Source: Streptomyces sp. WM6378
Lineage (GTDB): Bacteria; Actinomycetota; Actinomycetes; Streptomycetales; Streptomycetaceae
Direction of reading: 5' to 3'
Assembly: GCF_001279695.1 (NCBI RefSeq)
Contig: NZ_LGDD01000350.1
Span: 1 to 64,000 of the forward strand
Length of the DNA stretch: 64,000 bases
The position numbers were made by a program, and so were the translations under genes. Below the pieces are notes generated by a model. That model was not told where the DNA came from. It made no database searches and saw nothing but the letters and a program-made list of their open reading frames with translations. The first letter of the stretch is position 1. Every line of letters starts with the position of its first letter. Below are positions 45,941 through 54,675 of the stretch, one piece after another.

Positions 45941-47176
45941 TCAGGCCGCCTTGAAGTAGGCGTTCCAGCCGCCCGGGGGCGCCTGCCCCACTTCCAGGGC
46001 GCGGAGCCGGTCGAGCACCCTGGGGTCCTGCGCATCGAGCCAGTCCACGAACTGGCGGAACGACACGAGACGTACGCCCTCCTTCCCGGCCATCCCCTTC
46101 AGAGCCTCCTCGACGGCGTCCATGTAGATGCCGCCGTTCCACTCCTCGAAGTGGTTGCCGATGTACAAGGGCGCGCGGTTCGTTTCGTACGCGCGCGTGA
46201 AGCCCGCCAGATACGAGGCGGTGGCCTGCTCCCGCCAGGCGGGATAGCGCGAGGGCATGCCCTTGGTCGAGTTCTTCGACTGGTTGGCGAGGATGTTGTA
46301 GTCCATCGACAGGACCTCGAAGGAGTGCCCGGGGAACGGGATGCCCTGCAGCGGGAGGTCCCATACGCCCTCGCGCTTCTCCGGCCACTTCTGCCGACCG
46401 CCGGGAGAGGAGGCGTCGTAGCGCCAGCCCCGTTCCCTCGCGGTGGGCAGCAGGTTCTCCTGGCCGAGCAGACACGGGGTGCGGCCGCCCACGAGTTCCT
46501 TGTGGTAGTCGAACGGCAGCGGCTCCTCGTCGGTCCAGCCGGTGTTGGTGCGCCATTCGGTGACGAAGGAGACCGCCTGGTCGATCTCGCTGTGCCACTG
46601 GGCGGCCGTCCAGTTGGCGACCGATCCCGAGCCGCCGCAGAAGTGGCCGTTGAAGTGCGTGCCGATCTCGTGCCCCTCCGACCAGGCCTGTCGGGTGTAT
46701 TGCAGCGTCTCCTTGAGGTGCGCGTCGGTGAGGTAGCCGATGTCGGAGGCGCCGACGGGGTTGTTCGGCGGCTTGTAGAGGCTCTTCTTCGACTCGGGGA
46801 GCAGGTACAGACCGGACAGGAAGAACGTCATGCCGGCCCCGTGATTTCTGGCCAGTTCGAGGAAGCGCGGGAAGAGCCCGCTGCCGACCTCGCCCGCGCC
46901 GTCCCAGGAGAAGATCACGAACTGCGGCGGGGTCTCGCCCGGTTCGAGCGGAACGGGCTTCCCGGGCTGGTTCGGCTGCTTCCCCGTGTCCGCGGTCGAA
47001 CCGTCACCGATCAGCCTGGCCTGCGGCTTTGCCGGTTTCTCGGGGGCCGGTCCACGCACCGGCCGGCCGGGCCGGGCCGAGCCCTCACCCCCCGATGAGC
47101 CACACCCGGCGAGCCCCGCCACAGCAACCGCCCCAAGTCCCGCGCCCAGCAATCCCCTTCGACTGATGTCTGGCAT
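45941..47176 (-). CDS. exported NodB-like / polysaccharide deacetylase-fold lipoprotein
   Basis: A 411-residue protein with a TAT-type signal (SRRGLLGAGLGAVAVAGLAGC, lipidated Cys). After a Pro/Lys linker, the domain reads FVIFSWDGAGE (first Asp motif), GAGMTFFLSGLYLL, HEIGTHFNGHFCGG (His cluster), and a C-terminal SFRQFVDWLDAQ segment. The layout fits an atypical polysaccharide deacetylase; the canonical TFDDGP is replaced by SWDGAG, so activity is uncertain. The ATG at 47176 follows GGGAG. Confidence 0.78.
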   Translation of the reverse strand: MPDISRRGLLGAGLGAVAVAGLAGCGSSGGEGSARPGRPVRGPAPEKPAKPQARLIGDGSTADTGKQPNQPGKPVPLEPGETPPQFVIFSWDGAGEVGSGLFPRFLELARNHGAGMTFFLSGLYLLPESKKSLYKPPNNPVGASDIGYLTDAHLKETLQYTRQAWSEGHEIGTHFNGHFCGGSGSVANWTAAQWHSEIDQAVSFVTEWRTNTGWTDEEPLPFDYHKELVGGRTPCLLGQENLLPTARERGWRYDASSPGGRQKWPEKREGVWDLPLQGIPFPGHSFEVLSMDYNILANQSKNSTKGMPSRYPAWREQATASYLAGFTRAYETNRAPLYIGNHFEEWNGGIYMDAVEEALKGMAGKEGVRLVSFRQFVDWLDAQDPRVLDRLRALEVGQAPPGGWNAYFKAA

Positions 47177-47485
47177 GCCTGCTCCCGTCACTCATCCCAC
47201 GGACCCCTGATGTGTAGACCGGATAGCCCTGAATTAACCCGATATCCATACAAATTGAGCCGCCCGCCGCTTCACACTGACCCCGCAGTCACCACGTGTA
47301 ATCACCGATCAACTCAGCGTCCTCAGGCCGCTCGAAAATGGCTTGAACGGCGCCACTCACGCCTCGGCCGCCCACCCGCTTCGACTCGCGCCAGACAAGG
47401 CGCTCCGCTCAACCGTTCCCGTCATCTTGACGATAAGAAGGTGCCGCATCTATCGTCGAACTGACGAAAAGAAAGGGGTTCCGGA
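47177..47485. other. divergent intergenic region with inverted repeat
   Basis: A 309-base, comparatively A/T-rich region between the deacetylase-like lipoprotein and the SPFH gene. It contains the inverted repeat TTGACGATA (47427-47435) ... TATCGTCGAA (47451-47460), core GACGATA/TATCGTC, whose centre is about 40 bases before the SPFH start codon. This could be a regulator site for the SPFH operon. No gene is seen. Confidence 0.6.
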
Positions 47486-48490
47486 ATGGCCGACATCTCC
47501 AGGCGCTTCGGCTGGCGCCATCTGCGTTCCGCACCCACCTCGCACATCCGGCACCACAGGAACGGCCGGCCCGCCCACGACGGGGTCGGCCTGAGCTTCT
47601 GGTTCAAGCCGCTCAGCGCCGCCCTGTCCGAAGTGCCGGTCAACGACCGGGAACTGGCCATGGCCTTCCACGCCCGTACCGCCGACTTCCAGGACGTCAC
47701 GGTGCAGGCGACCGTGACGTACCGGATCAGCGAGCCGGGCAGCGCCGCCGACCGGCTCGACTTCTCCATCGATCCGGACACCGGGATCTGGCGCGGCGAC
47801 CCCCTGGAGCAGTTGTCGACGCTGCTGACCGAGACGGCTCAGCAGCACGCCCTCGACGTGCTCGCGCGCACCGAGCTCGCGGCCGCCCTGGCCGACGGTG
47901 TCGCCGCCGTACGGGAGCGGATCGCGGCCGGGCTCGCGGCGGAGCCGCGGCTGCCCGCGACCGGCATCGAGGTGGTGGCGGTCCGCGTCGTCGCGATCCG
48001 CCCCGAGCCCGAGGTCGAGCGCGCACTGCGGACCCCGGCACGCGAGCGGATCCAGCAGGAGGCGGACCGGGCGACGTACGAGCGGCGGGCCGTGGCCGTC
48101 GAGCGGGAGCGGACCATCGCCGAGAACGAGCTCGCCAGCCGCATCGAACTGGCCCGCCGGGAGGAGCAGTTGGTGGAGCAGCGCGGCACCAACACCCGGC
48201 GCGAGGCGGAGGAAGCGGCGGCGGCTGACGCGGTACGCACGGAGGCGGAGGCCGCCCGCACGGTGCGGCTCGCCCGGGCCGAGGCCGAGGCGGCCCGCGC
48301 GTCGGGCGAGGCCAGGGCCGGGGCGCAGGCGGCCTGGCTCCAGGTGCACGGCGAGGCGGACGCCGCGACACTGCACGCCCTGGCCGCGACCCGGCTGGCC
48401 GAGAACCTGCCCCGGATCGACAGCCTCACCCTCTCCCCCGACGTGCTCACCACGCTCCTGGACCGGCTCGGCCGGGGTGAGCGGCCGTGA
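47486..48490 (+). CDS. SPFH/band-7 domain protein, soluble
   Basis: A 334-residue protein. The SPFH core is about 35-190 (SFWFKPLSAALSEVPVNDREL, DFQDVTVQATVTYRI), followed by a long Ala/Glu/Arg coiled-coil (about 195-300). It lacks the usual N-terminal membrane helix, so it may be soluble or peripheral. The ATG follows GAAAGGGG. The stop overlaps the NAD-kinase-like start by four bases (GTGA), so the two proteins are translationally coupled. Confidence 0.85.
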   Translation: MADISRRFGWRHLRSAPTSHIRHHRNGRPAHDGVGLSFWFKPLSAALSEVPVNDRELAMAFHARTADFQDVTVQATVTYRISEPGSAADRLDFSIDPDTGIWRGDPLEQLSTLLTETAQQHALDVLARTELAAALADGVAAVRERIAAGLAAEPRLPATGIEVVAVRVVAIRPEPEVERALRTPARERIQQEADRATYERRAVAVERERTIAENELASRIELARREEQLVEQRGTNTRREAEEAAAADAVRTEAEAARTVRLARAEAEAARASGEARAGAQAAWLQVHGEADAATLHALAATRLAENLPRIDSLTLSPDVLTTLLDRLGRGERP

Positions 48491-49386
48491 GCCTGGCGCC
48501 GCGGGCGGTCCTGGTCCACCGGGCCTCGGAGTACGAGGAGTTGCTGGCCCGGCACGGCACCCACGGCCAGGCCGACTTCTTCCTCTCCTCGCGGGGCCGC
48601 AGCATCCGCGAGGTGGCCGAGCGGCACCATCGGGCGCTGCGGGCGCTGGCCGACGTGGCGGTGGCGATTCCCCCGCAGTGGCGCCAGGCCCGGGTCGAGC
48701 GCGCCGACCTCGACCGCTTTCTGTTCGCACCGGAGGACGTGATCGTGGTGGTCGGTCAGGACGGTCTGGTCGCCAACGCCGCCAAGTACCTGTCGGGGCA
48801 ACCGGTGATCGGCATCGACCCCCAGCCGGGGCGCAATCCGGGTGTTCTGGTGCGCCACCGTTCGTCAGCCGCCGCGGCGCTGCTGCCCGCGGCGGCCTCG
48901 CGCGGCTGCGCGGTCGAGGAGCTCACCATGGTGGAGGCGCTCACCGACGACCGCCAGCGCCTGCTCGCGCTCAACGAGATCTACCTCGGCGCACCGGGCC
49001 ACCAGAGTGCCCGCTACCGCATCGGTCCCGACGACCCGGCCGCGGCCACCGAGGCGCAGGCCTCCTCCGGCGTCCTGGTCGGCACGGGCACGGGGGCCAC
49101 CGGCTGGCTGCGCTCGCTGTGGCGGCAGCGCGCGAACGCCCCGGCGCTGCCGGCCCGGGCGGATGCCCGCCTCGTGTGGTTCGTACGCGAGGCGTGGCCC
49201 TCACCGGTGACCGGGACCTCACTGGTGGACGGCGAATTGTCCCGCTCCGAGCGGCTCCGGATCACTGTGGAGTCCGACCGCCTGGTCGCGTTCGGGGACG
49301 GCATGGAGAGCGATGCGCTGGACCTGACGTGGGGCCAGTCGGTGAGCCTCGGCGTCTCGGACACGGCGCTGCGGCTGGTGGGTTGA
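48487..49386 (+). CDS. NAD-kinase-fold protein linked to SPFH
   Basis: A 299-residue protein with the NAD(H) kinase fold: APEDVIVVVGQDGLV (variant of the GGDG motif), GTGTGATGW and a C-terminal beta-rich domain with FGDGMES. The canonical GGDGT is GQDG here, so substrate or activity may differ from NadK. The GTG start overlaps the SPFH stop. Role probably in the SPFH complex or signalling. Confidence 0.78.
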   Translation: MSLAPRAVLVHRASEYEELLARHGTHGQADFFLSSRGRSIREVAERHHRALRALADVAVAIPPQWRQARVERADLDRFLFAPEDVIVVVGQDGLVANAAKYLSGQPVIGIDPQPGRNPGVLVRHRSSAAAALLPAAASRGCAVEELTMVEALTDDRQRLLALNEIYLGAPGHQSARYRIGPDDPAAATEAQASSGVLVGTGTGATGWLRSLWRQRANAPALPARADARLVWFVREAWPSPVTGTSLVDGELSRSERLRITVESDRLVAFGDGMESDALDLTWGQSVSLGVSDTALRLVG

Positions 49387-49527
49387 GAGCCTGTGTCTGA
49401 ATTCCGTCCGGATCGGACAGGGACTCTGAGCGGCGATCGGCCGCGCGTCAGCGGGCCGTGACGGTCGATTGTCAGTGGCGTACGGCATCGTGAACGGTGA
49501 GCCCGTACTGCCGAGGGAAGGCTGCCG

Positions 49528-49785
49528 ATGACCGCCACCGCCCTGATGACGTCCCATGAACGCTCCGCCGCCCAGGCCTATCTGCGCCTGTTGAGTACCG
49601 TGCGCGCCGCCCTCGACTCGCCTTCGGACCGGCCGCTCGGCCCGCTCGCCCTCGAAGGGGTCATCGCCGAGGCGGACGACGCGCTGGCGCGGGCCGGGCT
49701 CGCGGGCAACGAGGCCGAGCTGTTCGCGCTCGTCGGCAGTCTGCACACCGGCGGGGCGCCCACGCAGGGGAAGCCCCGCCCGTGA
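49528..49785 (+). CDS. 85-residue hypothetical protein
   Basis: A small soluble helical protein with a good ribosome binding site (CGAGGGAAGG before the ATG). It has no cysteine, membrane helix or motif. It follows the SPFH/NAD-kinase pair (141-base gap) and is convergent with the methyltransferase gene (21 bases apart). No family recognised. Confidence 0.6.
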   Translation: MTATALMTSHERSAAQAYLRLLSTVRAALDSPSDRPLGPLALEGVIAEADDALARAGLAGNEAELFALVGSLHTGGAPTQGKPRP

Positions 49786-49806
49786 CCGCGGCGGCGGGTG
49801 GCCGCG

Positions 49807-50631
49807 TCAGCGCTTGTGACCGACGCCGCCGTACATCGCCACCTCGTCGGGGAGCGTGTCGCCCGCCTCCGGGCGCCAGCGCGAGCACGACACCACGCCG
49901 GGTTCGATCACGTCGAGTCCGTCGAAGAACCGGGCCACTCGCTCCGGGGTTCGCTGCGTCAGCTTCGGCGTGCCGTGCTCGTTCCAGAACGCCACCGCGG
50001 CGTCGACGTCGGGCATCGCCGGGCTGGTGATGGTGTGCGAGAGCACGAGGTAGCTGCCCGGGGCGAGTTCCTTCATCAGGTCGCGTACGAGCCCGCGCGC
50101 CTCGGCCTCGTCGGGGATGAAGATGACGACGCCGAGCAGCATGAGGGCGACCGGCTTGCTCAGGTCGAGGGTCTTCGCCGCGTGTTCCAGGATGCCGGCG
50201 GTGTCCCGCAGGTCGGCGTCGAGGTAGTCGGTGCGCCCTTCGGGGGTGCTGGTCAGCAGGGCGCGGGCGTGCGCGAGCACCAGCGGGTCGTTGTCGACGT
50301 AGACGATCCGGGCGTCGGGCGCGATCCGCTGGGCGACCTCGTGGGTGTTGTCGGCGGTGGGCAGTCCGGTGCCGATGTCGAGGAACTGGCGCACCCCCCG
50401 GTCGGCCACCAGATGACGCACGGCCCGCCCGAGGAACAGCCGGTCGGCCAGGGCGTAGTCGCCGATGCCCGGGTGGAGCGATCTGATCTGGTCGCCGACC
50501 TCGCGGTCGACGGGGTAGTTGTCCTTGCCGCCGAGCCAGTAGTTCCAGATCCGGGCGGTGTGCGGCTGTGCGGTGTTGATGCGGTCGCGCACATGGTCGG
50601 GCGTCGACGAGGGGGCGGGGTTCTCGGTCAC
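49807..50631 (-). CDS. SAM-dependent methyltransferase (DUF574 / SCO-type)
   Basis: A 274-residue enzyme of the streptomycete methyltransferase family with the N-terminal signature PHTARIWNYWLGGKDNYPVDRE, SAM-binding motif RQFLDIGTGLPTADNTHEVAQ, acidic VYVDNDPLVL and motif VALMLLGVVIFIPDE. Substrates for this family are largely unknown. The GTG at 50631 follows AGGAG by eight bases. Confidence 0.9.
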   Translation of the reverse strand: MTENPAPSSTPDHVRDRINTAQPHTARIWNYWLGGKDNYPVDREVGDQIRSLHPGIGDYALADRLFLGRAVRHLVADRGVRQFLDIGTGLPTADNTHEVAQRIAPDARIVYVDNDPLVLAHARALLTSTPEGRTDYLDADLRDTAGILEHAAKTLDLSKPVALMLLGVVIFIPDEAEARGLVRDLMKELAPGSYLVLSHTITSPAMPDVDAAVAFWNEHGTPKLTQRTPERVARFFDGLDVIEPGVVSCSRWRPEAGDTLPDEVAMYGGVGHKR

Positions 50632-50891
50632 GGTGGCGTCTCCTGGAGGTACGGCGCTGCGTCAACGGCCAATCTAGATACTCGTGTTGCGAACTGTCAC
50701 AGAGAACGTGCCGCGGCGCACAGGTGTCTCAGGGAGCCAGCAGTGGCGGACCCTGGCCTCCCCGCACGCGGGAGCTCGCCCTGCCGGCGCCGCCCACCGT
50801 TGAGTCCCCTCCCCGCAGCATGAACCGCCTCGCCGCGAGGGGCCATGCCTTCCCCATGTCCCTTTGCCGACAAGCCCGTTGGAGGACTGGT

Positions 50892-50915
50892 AGGAAACTT
50901 TCCTGTCCTATAGGA
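50892..50915. promoter_or_regulatory. operator-like palindrome pair
   Basis: AGGAAACTTTCCT and TCCTATAGGA are adjacent palindromes about 170 bases upstream of a secreted metallophosphoesterase gene. Similar AGGAAAsTTTCCT motifs are, in my recollection, found before secreted-hydrolase genes in streptomycetes, but I cannot name the regulator with confidence. Confidence 0.55.
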
Positions 50916-50991
50916 TTCCCGCGGCGGCTTGGCGCGGTGCCCGAACTCCCCCGTGGGCATGACGCGCTCAGCGAGAGCTCTGATCCGGCCG

Positions 50992-51039
50992 TCGCGACGC
51001 CGCCCCCTGCCCCCTCCACAAGGGCGGGCGGCGTCGCGA
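50992..51039 (+). other. leader hairpin
   Basis: Arms TCGCGACGCCGCCC and its exact complement (14 bases) with a 20-base loop lie 46 bases before the start codon at 51086. There is no T-tract after it. It could be a 5' stabiliser, attenuator or protein-binding site. Confidence 0.5.
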
Positions 51040-51085
51040 GCTCCGGTGTCCAGCTCTCGCCACCCCGAAGGCAGGGAGTCCAGGT

Positions 51086-52432
51086 ATGCGCCTGAACGCC
51101 TCCGCTCCACCTTTCTCGCCGCCGCGCCGCCCCACCGTGGGCCTCGCACTCGTCGGCGTCCTCGTGCTCGTCGCCGGCCTGCTGCTCACGTGGCCCGACC
51201 GGGCCGGAGCCGCCGCCGACCCCCTGATCTCCCGCGACAGACCGGCGACCGCCTCGTCCGTCGAGAGCTCGGCGCTCGGTCCGCAGAACGCGGTCGACGG
51301 CTCGGCCACCACGCGCTGGGCCAGCACCGAAGGCAAGGACCCGCAGTGGATCCAGGTCGACCTCGGCGCCACCGCCGACGTCACCAGAGTCGCCCTCACC
51401 TGGGAGGCCGCGTACGCGAAGGCGTACCGCGTGGAGATCTCCGCCGACGGCACCACCTGGACCGCCCTCGCCGCCGAGACCGCCGGGAACGGCGGCGCGG
51501 ACGACTGGACCGGCCTGTCCGGCAAGGGCCGCTACGTTCGCGTGTACGCCACGGCCCGCGGCACCTCCTACGGCTACTCGCTGTACGACTTCGCGGTGTA
51601 CGGCACCCTCGGCGGCACCACACCGCCGACCGGCGCCTTCACCGTGGTCGCCGCCGGCGACATCGCCGCGCAGTGCACGGCGTCCGACAGCGCCTGCGCC
51701 CACCCCAAGACGGCGGCCCTCGCCCAGAAGATCAATCCGCGGTTCTACCTGACGATGGGCGACAACCAGTACGACGACGCCCGCATCGCCGACTTCCGCG
51801 CCTACTACGACAAGACGTGGGGCGCCTTCAAGGCGAAGACCCACCCGGTGCCCGGCAACCACGAGACGTACGACCCGGCGGGCACCCTGTCCGGCTACCA
51901 GGAGTACTTCGGTGCCATCGCCTACCCGCAGGGCAAGAGCTACTACAGCTACGACGAGGGCAACTGGCACTTCATCGCCCTGGACTCCAACTCCTTCGAC
52001 CAGAAGGCCCAGATCGACTGGCTCAAGTCCGACCTCGCCCGCAACGGCAAGGGCTGCATCGCCGCGTACTGGCACCACCCGCTGTACTCGTCGGGCGGAC
52101 ACGGCAACGACCCGGTCAGCAAGCCCGTCTGGAAGATCCTTTACGACGCGAAGGCCGACCTCGTCCTCAACGGCCACGACCACCACTACGAGCGTTTCGC
52201 CCCGCAGAACCCGGACGGGAAGGCGACCGCCGACGGCATCGTGGAGATCGTCGGCGGCATGGGCGGCGCCGAGCCGTACCCCATCGAACAGGTCCAGCCC
52301 AACAGCCAGAAGCGGATCAGCGGCCAGTACGGCGTGCTGAAGCTCGACTTCAACGACGCGGGCTACACCTGGAGTTACGTCGGCACCGACGGCCAGATCA
52401 AGGACTCCGCACCGAACTACACCTGCCACTGA
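51086..52432 (+). CDS. secreted metallophosphoesterase with F5/8 type C domain
   Basis: A 448-residue exported protein. A signal/membrane helix is followed by a discoidin F5/8C domain (about 45-170; ISRDRPATASSVESS, WIQVDLGATADVTRV, YVRVYATARGTSYGYSLYDFAVYG), then a calcineurin-type domain (about 180-448): AAGDIAAQ, LTMGDNQYDD, PVPGNHETYD, AAYWHHPLYSSGGHGND and LNGHDHHYERF. The full set of metal ligands is present. The stop overlaps the MFS start (TGATG). Confidence 0.9.
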   Translation: MRLNASAPPFSPPRRPTVGLALVGVLVLVAGLLLTWPDRAGAAADPLISRDRPATASSVESSALGPQNAVDGSATTRWASTEGKDPQWIQVDLGATADVTRVALTWEAAYAKAYRVEISADGTTWTALAAETAGNGGADDWTGLSGKGRYVRVYATARGTSYGYSLYDFAVYGTLGGTTPPTGAFTVVAAGDIAAQCTASDSACAHPKTAALAQKINPRFYLTMGDNQYDDARIADFRAYYDKTWGAFKAKTHPVPGNHETYDPAGTLSGYQEYFGAIAYPQGKSYYSYDEGNWHFIALDSNSFDQKAQIDWLKSDLARNGKGCIAAYWHHPLYSSGGHGNDPVSKPVWKILYDAKADLVLNGHDHHYERFAPQNPDGKATADGIVEIVGGMGGAEPYPIEQVQPNSQKRISGQYGVLKLDFNDAGYTWSYVGTDGQIKDSAPNYTCH

Positions 52433-53697
52433 TGTATCTGGCGACCACCGGTCGCCGGGACGCGCCGCCCCCGTCCGCCACCGGCGGGCCCGGGCGGCGC
52501 GTCCCCGCCACCGTCCTCGCGCTCGGCACGGTCAGCCTCGTCACCGACGTCTCGTCCGAGATGGTCACGGCGGTCCTGCCGCTCTACCTCGTGGTCGGCC
52601 TCGGCCTCTCACCCCTCCAATTCGGCTTCCTGGACGGCCTGTTCAACGGTGCGGCGGCCGTCGTGCGCCTGCTCGGCGGACACGCCGCCGACCGCGGCGG
52701 GCGCCACAAACGCGTCGCAGGCCTCGGCTACGCCCTCTCCGCCTGTTCCCGCCTCGGCCTGCTCCTCGCGGGCGGCGCGACCGGCCAGATCGCGGCGGCG
52801 CTCGCCGTCGACCGGGTCGGCAAGGGCATCCGCACCGCCCCCCGCGACGCGCTGATCACCCTGAGCAGCCCGCCACACCTGCTCGGCCGGGCCTTCGGCG
52901 TGCACCGCGCCATGGACACCACGGGCGCGCTGCTCGGCCCGCTCGCCGCGTTCGCCCTGCTGTGGGCGACGGCGGACGCCTACGACGTGGTGTTCGTCGT
53001 CAGCTTCTGCACGGGCCTGCTCGGCGTGCTCCTGCTCGTCCTGTACGTACCGGCCCGGGCCGCGCCGACGGAGTCATCAACTCCCCAACGAATCAAGCCA
53101 CTTGGAGCCTTGCGCAGCGCCGCCTTCCGCCGGATTCTGTGCGCCGCGGCCCTGCTCGGCGCCGCCACCGTCGGGGACTCCTTCGTCTATCTGCTCCTGC
53201 AGCGCGGGCTCGACATCCCGGTCGGCTGGTTCCCGCTGCTTCCCCTCGGGTCCGCGGCGGCCTACCTGCTGCTTGCCGTCCCGGCGGGCCGCATCGCGGA
53301 CCGGGTCGGGCGGCGGCTGCCGTTCCTGTGCGGCCATGTCGCGCTGCTCGGCGTGTACACGCTGCTGCTCGCGCCGTCCGGCGGAGCCGCCCTCACGATC
53401 GTCGTGCCCGTGCTGATCCTGCTCGGGGTCTTCTACGCGGCGACCGACGGCGTGCTCATGGCGCTGGCCGCGCCGAGCCTGCCGGACGGCGGCCGGGCCG
53501 GCGGGCTCGCCCTGCTCCAGACCGCTCAGGCGCTGACCCGGCTCCTCGGCACGGCGGGGTTCGGTACCGCCTGGACGGCGTGGGGGCCGGGCCCCGCGCT
53601 GTGGATGGCGGCCGTCGCGCTGCTCGTGTCCCTCGCGGGCGGCCGGGCACTCCTGCCGGGCAGCCCGACCCCCGATCCGGAAAGGCCCACCTCATGA
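52432..53697 (+). CDS. major facilitator superfamily transporter
   Basis: A 421-residue membrane protein with about 12 helices. The loop 2-3 motif is HAADRGGRHKR, and the second-half equivalent is GRIADRVGRRLPF. The ATG overlaps the metallophosphoesterase stop, and the C-terminal ATGA overlaps the next gene, so the three genes form a tightly coupled operon. A role in export or import of something acted on by the phosphoesterase is possible. Confidence 0.87.
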   Translation: MYLATTGRRDAPPPSATGGPGRRVPATVLALGTVSLVTDVSSEMVTAVLPLYLVVGLGLSPLQFGFLDGLFNGAAAVVRLLGGHAADRGGRHKRVAGLGYALSACSRLGLLLAGGATGQIAAALAVDRVGKGIRTAPRDALITLSSPPHLLGRAFGVHRAMDTTGALLGPLAAFALLWATADAYDVVFVVSFCTGLLGVLLLVLYVPARAAPTESSTPQRIKPLGALRSAAFRRILCAAALLGAATVGDSFVYLLLQRGLDIPVGWFPLLPLGSAAAYLLLAVPAGRIADRVGRRLPFLCGHVALLGVYTLLLAPSGGAALTIVVPVLILLGVFYAATDGVLMALAAPSLPDGGRAGGLALLQTAQALTRLLGTAGFGTAWTAWGPGPALWMAAVALLVSLAGGRALLPGSPTPDPERPTS

Positions 53698-54674
53698 GCC
53701 CCCGCGCGAAACTCGCCGTCGTGGTCGCCGCCGTCCTGCTGCTCGCCACCGGCTCGCTCGGCTATGTACTGCACTCGGCGCACCGAGGCCCCCGACAGGC
53801 CGCCGCCGACGGCTCGTTCACCTTGGAGGGCCCGGGCCTCTACTTCCGGGACACGGCCACCGGGCGCATCGCCCGCCAGCCGCTCGGCGCGCCGCGGGGC
53901 GCCCGCACCGGCGGCGGCCCGGAGTGCGAACGGTTCTACGCCGCCGGGGACACCGCGGTGTGCCTTCGACGGGAGCCCGGGGTGCCGCCGCGTGCGTACG
54001 CCGTCATCCTCGACCGGCGGTTGCGCGAGGTGCGCCGGATCGCCGTGCCCGGCATCCCGAACCGGGCCCGGGTGTCCGCTTCGGGGCGGATGCTCTCGTG
54101 GACCGTGTTCGCGGTCGGCGACTCGTACGCCACCACGGCCTTCTCCACCCGCACGTCGATCCTGGACCTGCGGACCGGCTATCTGATCAAGTCGATGGAG
54201 GAGATTCCGCTCACGCTCGGAGGAGCCCGATATCACGCGCCCGACGTCAACTACTGGGGCGTGACGTTCGCGCGCGACGACAACGGGTTCTACGCGACTG
54301 TCTCGACGAAGGGGCGGACGTATCTCGTGGAGGGGAACATGGCGGCCTGGTCCGCCAAGTCCCTGCGGGAGAACGCCGAATGCCCCTCCCTCTCCCCCGA
54401 CAACACCCGTATCGCCTTCAAGAAGAAGGTCTCGGACGACCCCGCCGCACCCTGGCGGCTGTACGTCCTCGATCTCGCCACGCTGAACGAACACCCTCTG
54501 GCCGAGCGGCACAGCGTCGACGACCAGGCGGTCTGGCTCGACGACCGTACGGTCGCCTACGCGCTGCCCGGCCGGGCAGGACGAGCGAGCGACGTGTGGA
54601 CCGTGCCGGCCGACGGCAACGGCGCGCCCCAGCTGTCCGCTGCGGGCGCCTCGTCTCCCGTCGCGGTGCGCTGA
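53694..54674 (+). CDS. membrane-anchored beta-propeller-like (TolB-like) protein
   Basis: A 326-residue protein with one N-terminal membrane helix and repeated beta-strand units (SASGRMLSWTVF, PSLSPDNTRIAFKKK, DDQAVWLDDRTVAYAL) that fit a TolB-type propeller. It should lie outside the membrane. The ATG overlaps the MFS stop. Its role may be binding of a secreted or wall partner of the metallophosphoesterase operon. Confidence 0.82.
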   Translation: MSPRAKLAVVVAAVLLLATGSLGYVLHSAHRGPRQAAADGSFTLEGPGLYFRDTATGRIARQPLGAPRGARTGGGPECERFYAAGDTAVCLRREPGVPPRAYAVILDRRLREVRRIAVPGIPNRARVSASGRMLSWTVFAVGDSYATTAFSTRTSILDLRTGYLIKSMEEIPLTLGGARYHAPDVNYWGVTFARDDNGFYATVSTKGRTYLVEGNMAAWSAKSLRENAECPSLSPDNTRIAFKKKVSDDPAAPWRLYVLDLATLNEHPLAERHSVDDQAVWLDDRTVAYALPGRAGRASDVWTVPADGNGAPQLSAAGASSPVAVR

Positions 54675-54675
54675 G

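Larger units (their letters stand above)
50632..51085. other. divergent intergenic region with operator-like palindromes and a 5' leader hairpin
   Basis: A 454-base gap. It contains the palindrome AGGAAACTTTCCT (50892-50904) followed at once by TCCTATAGGA (50906-50915), and a perfect 14-base inverted repeat (50992-51005 with 51026-51039) that would form a hairpin in the leader of the metallophosphoesterase operon. No gene is seen; low-confidence frames have no ribosome binding site. Confidence 0.65.

Noticed and set aside
47210..47464. 84-residue plus-strand frame in the SPFH upstream region
   Set aside because: No ribosome binding site and unlike coding composition; the region looks regulatory.
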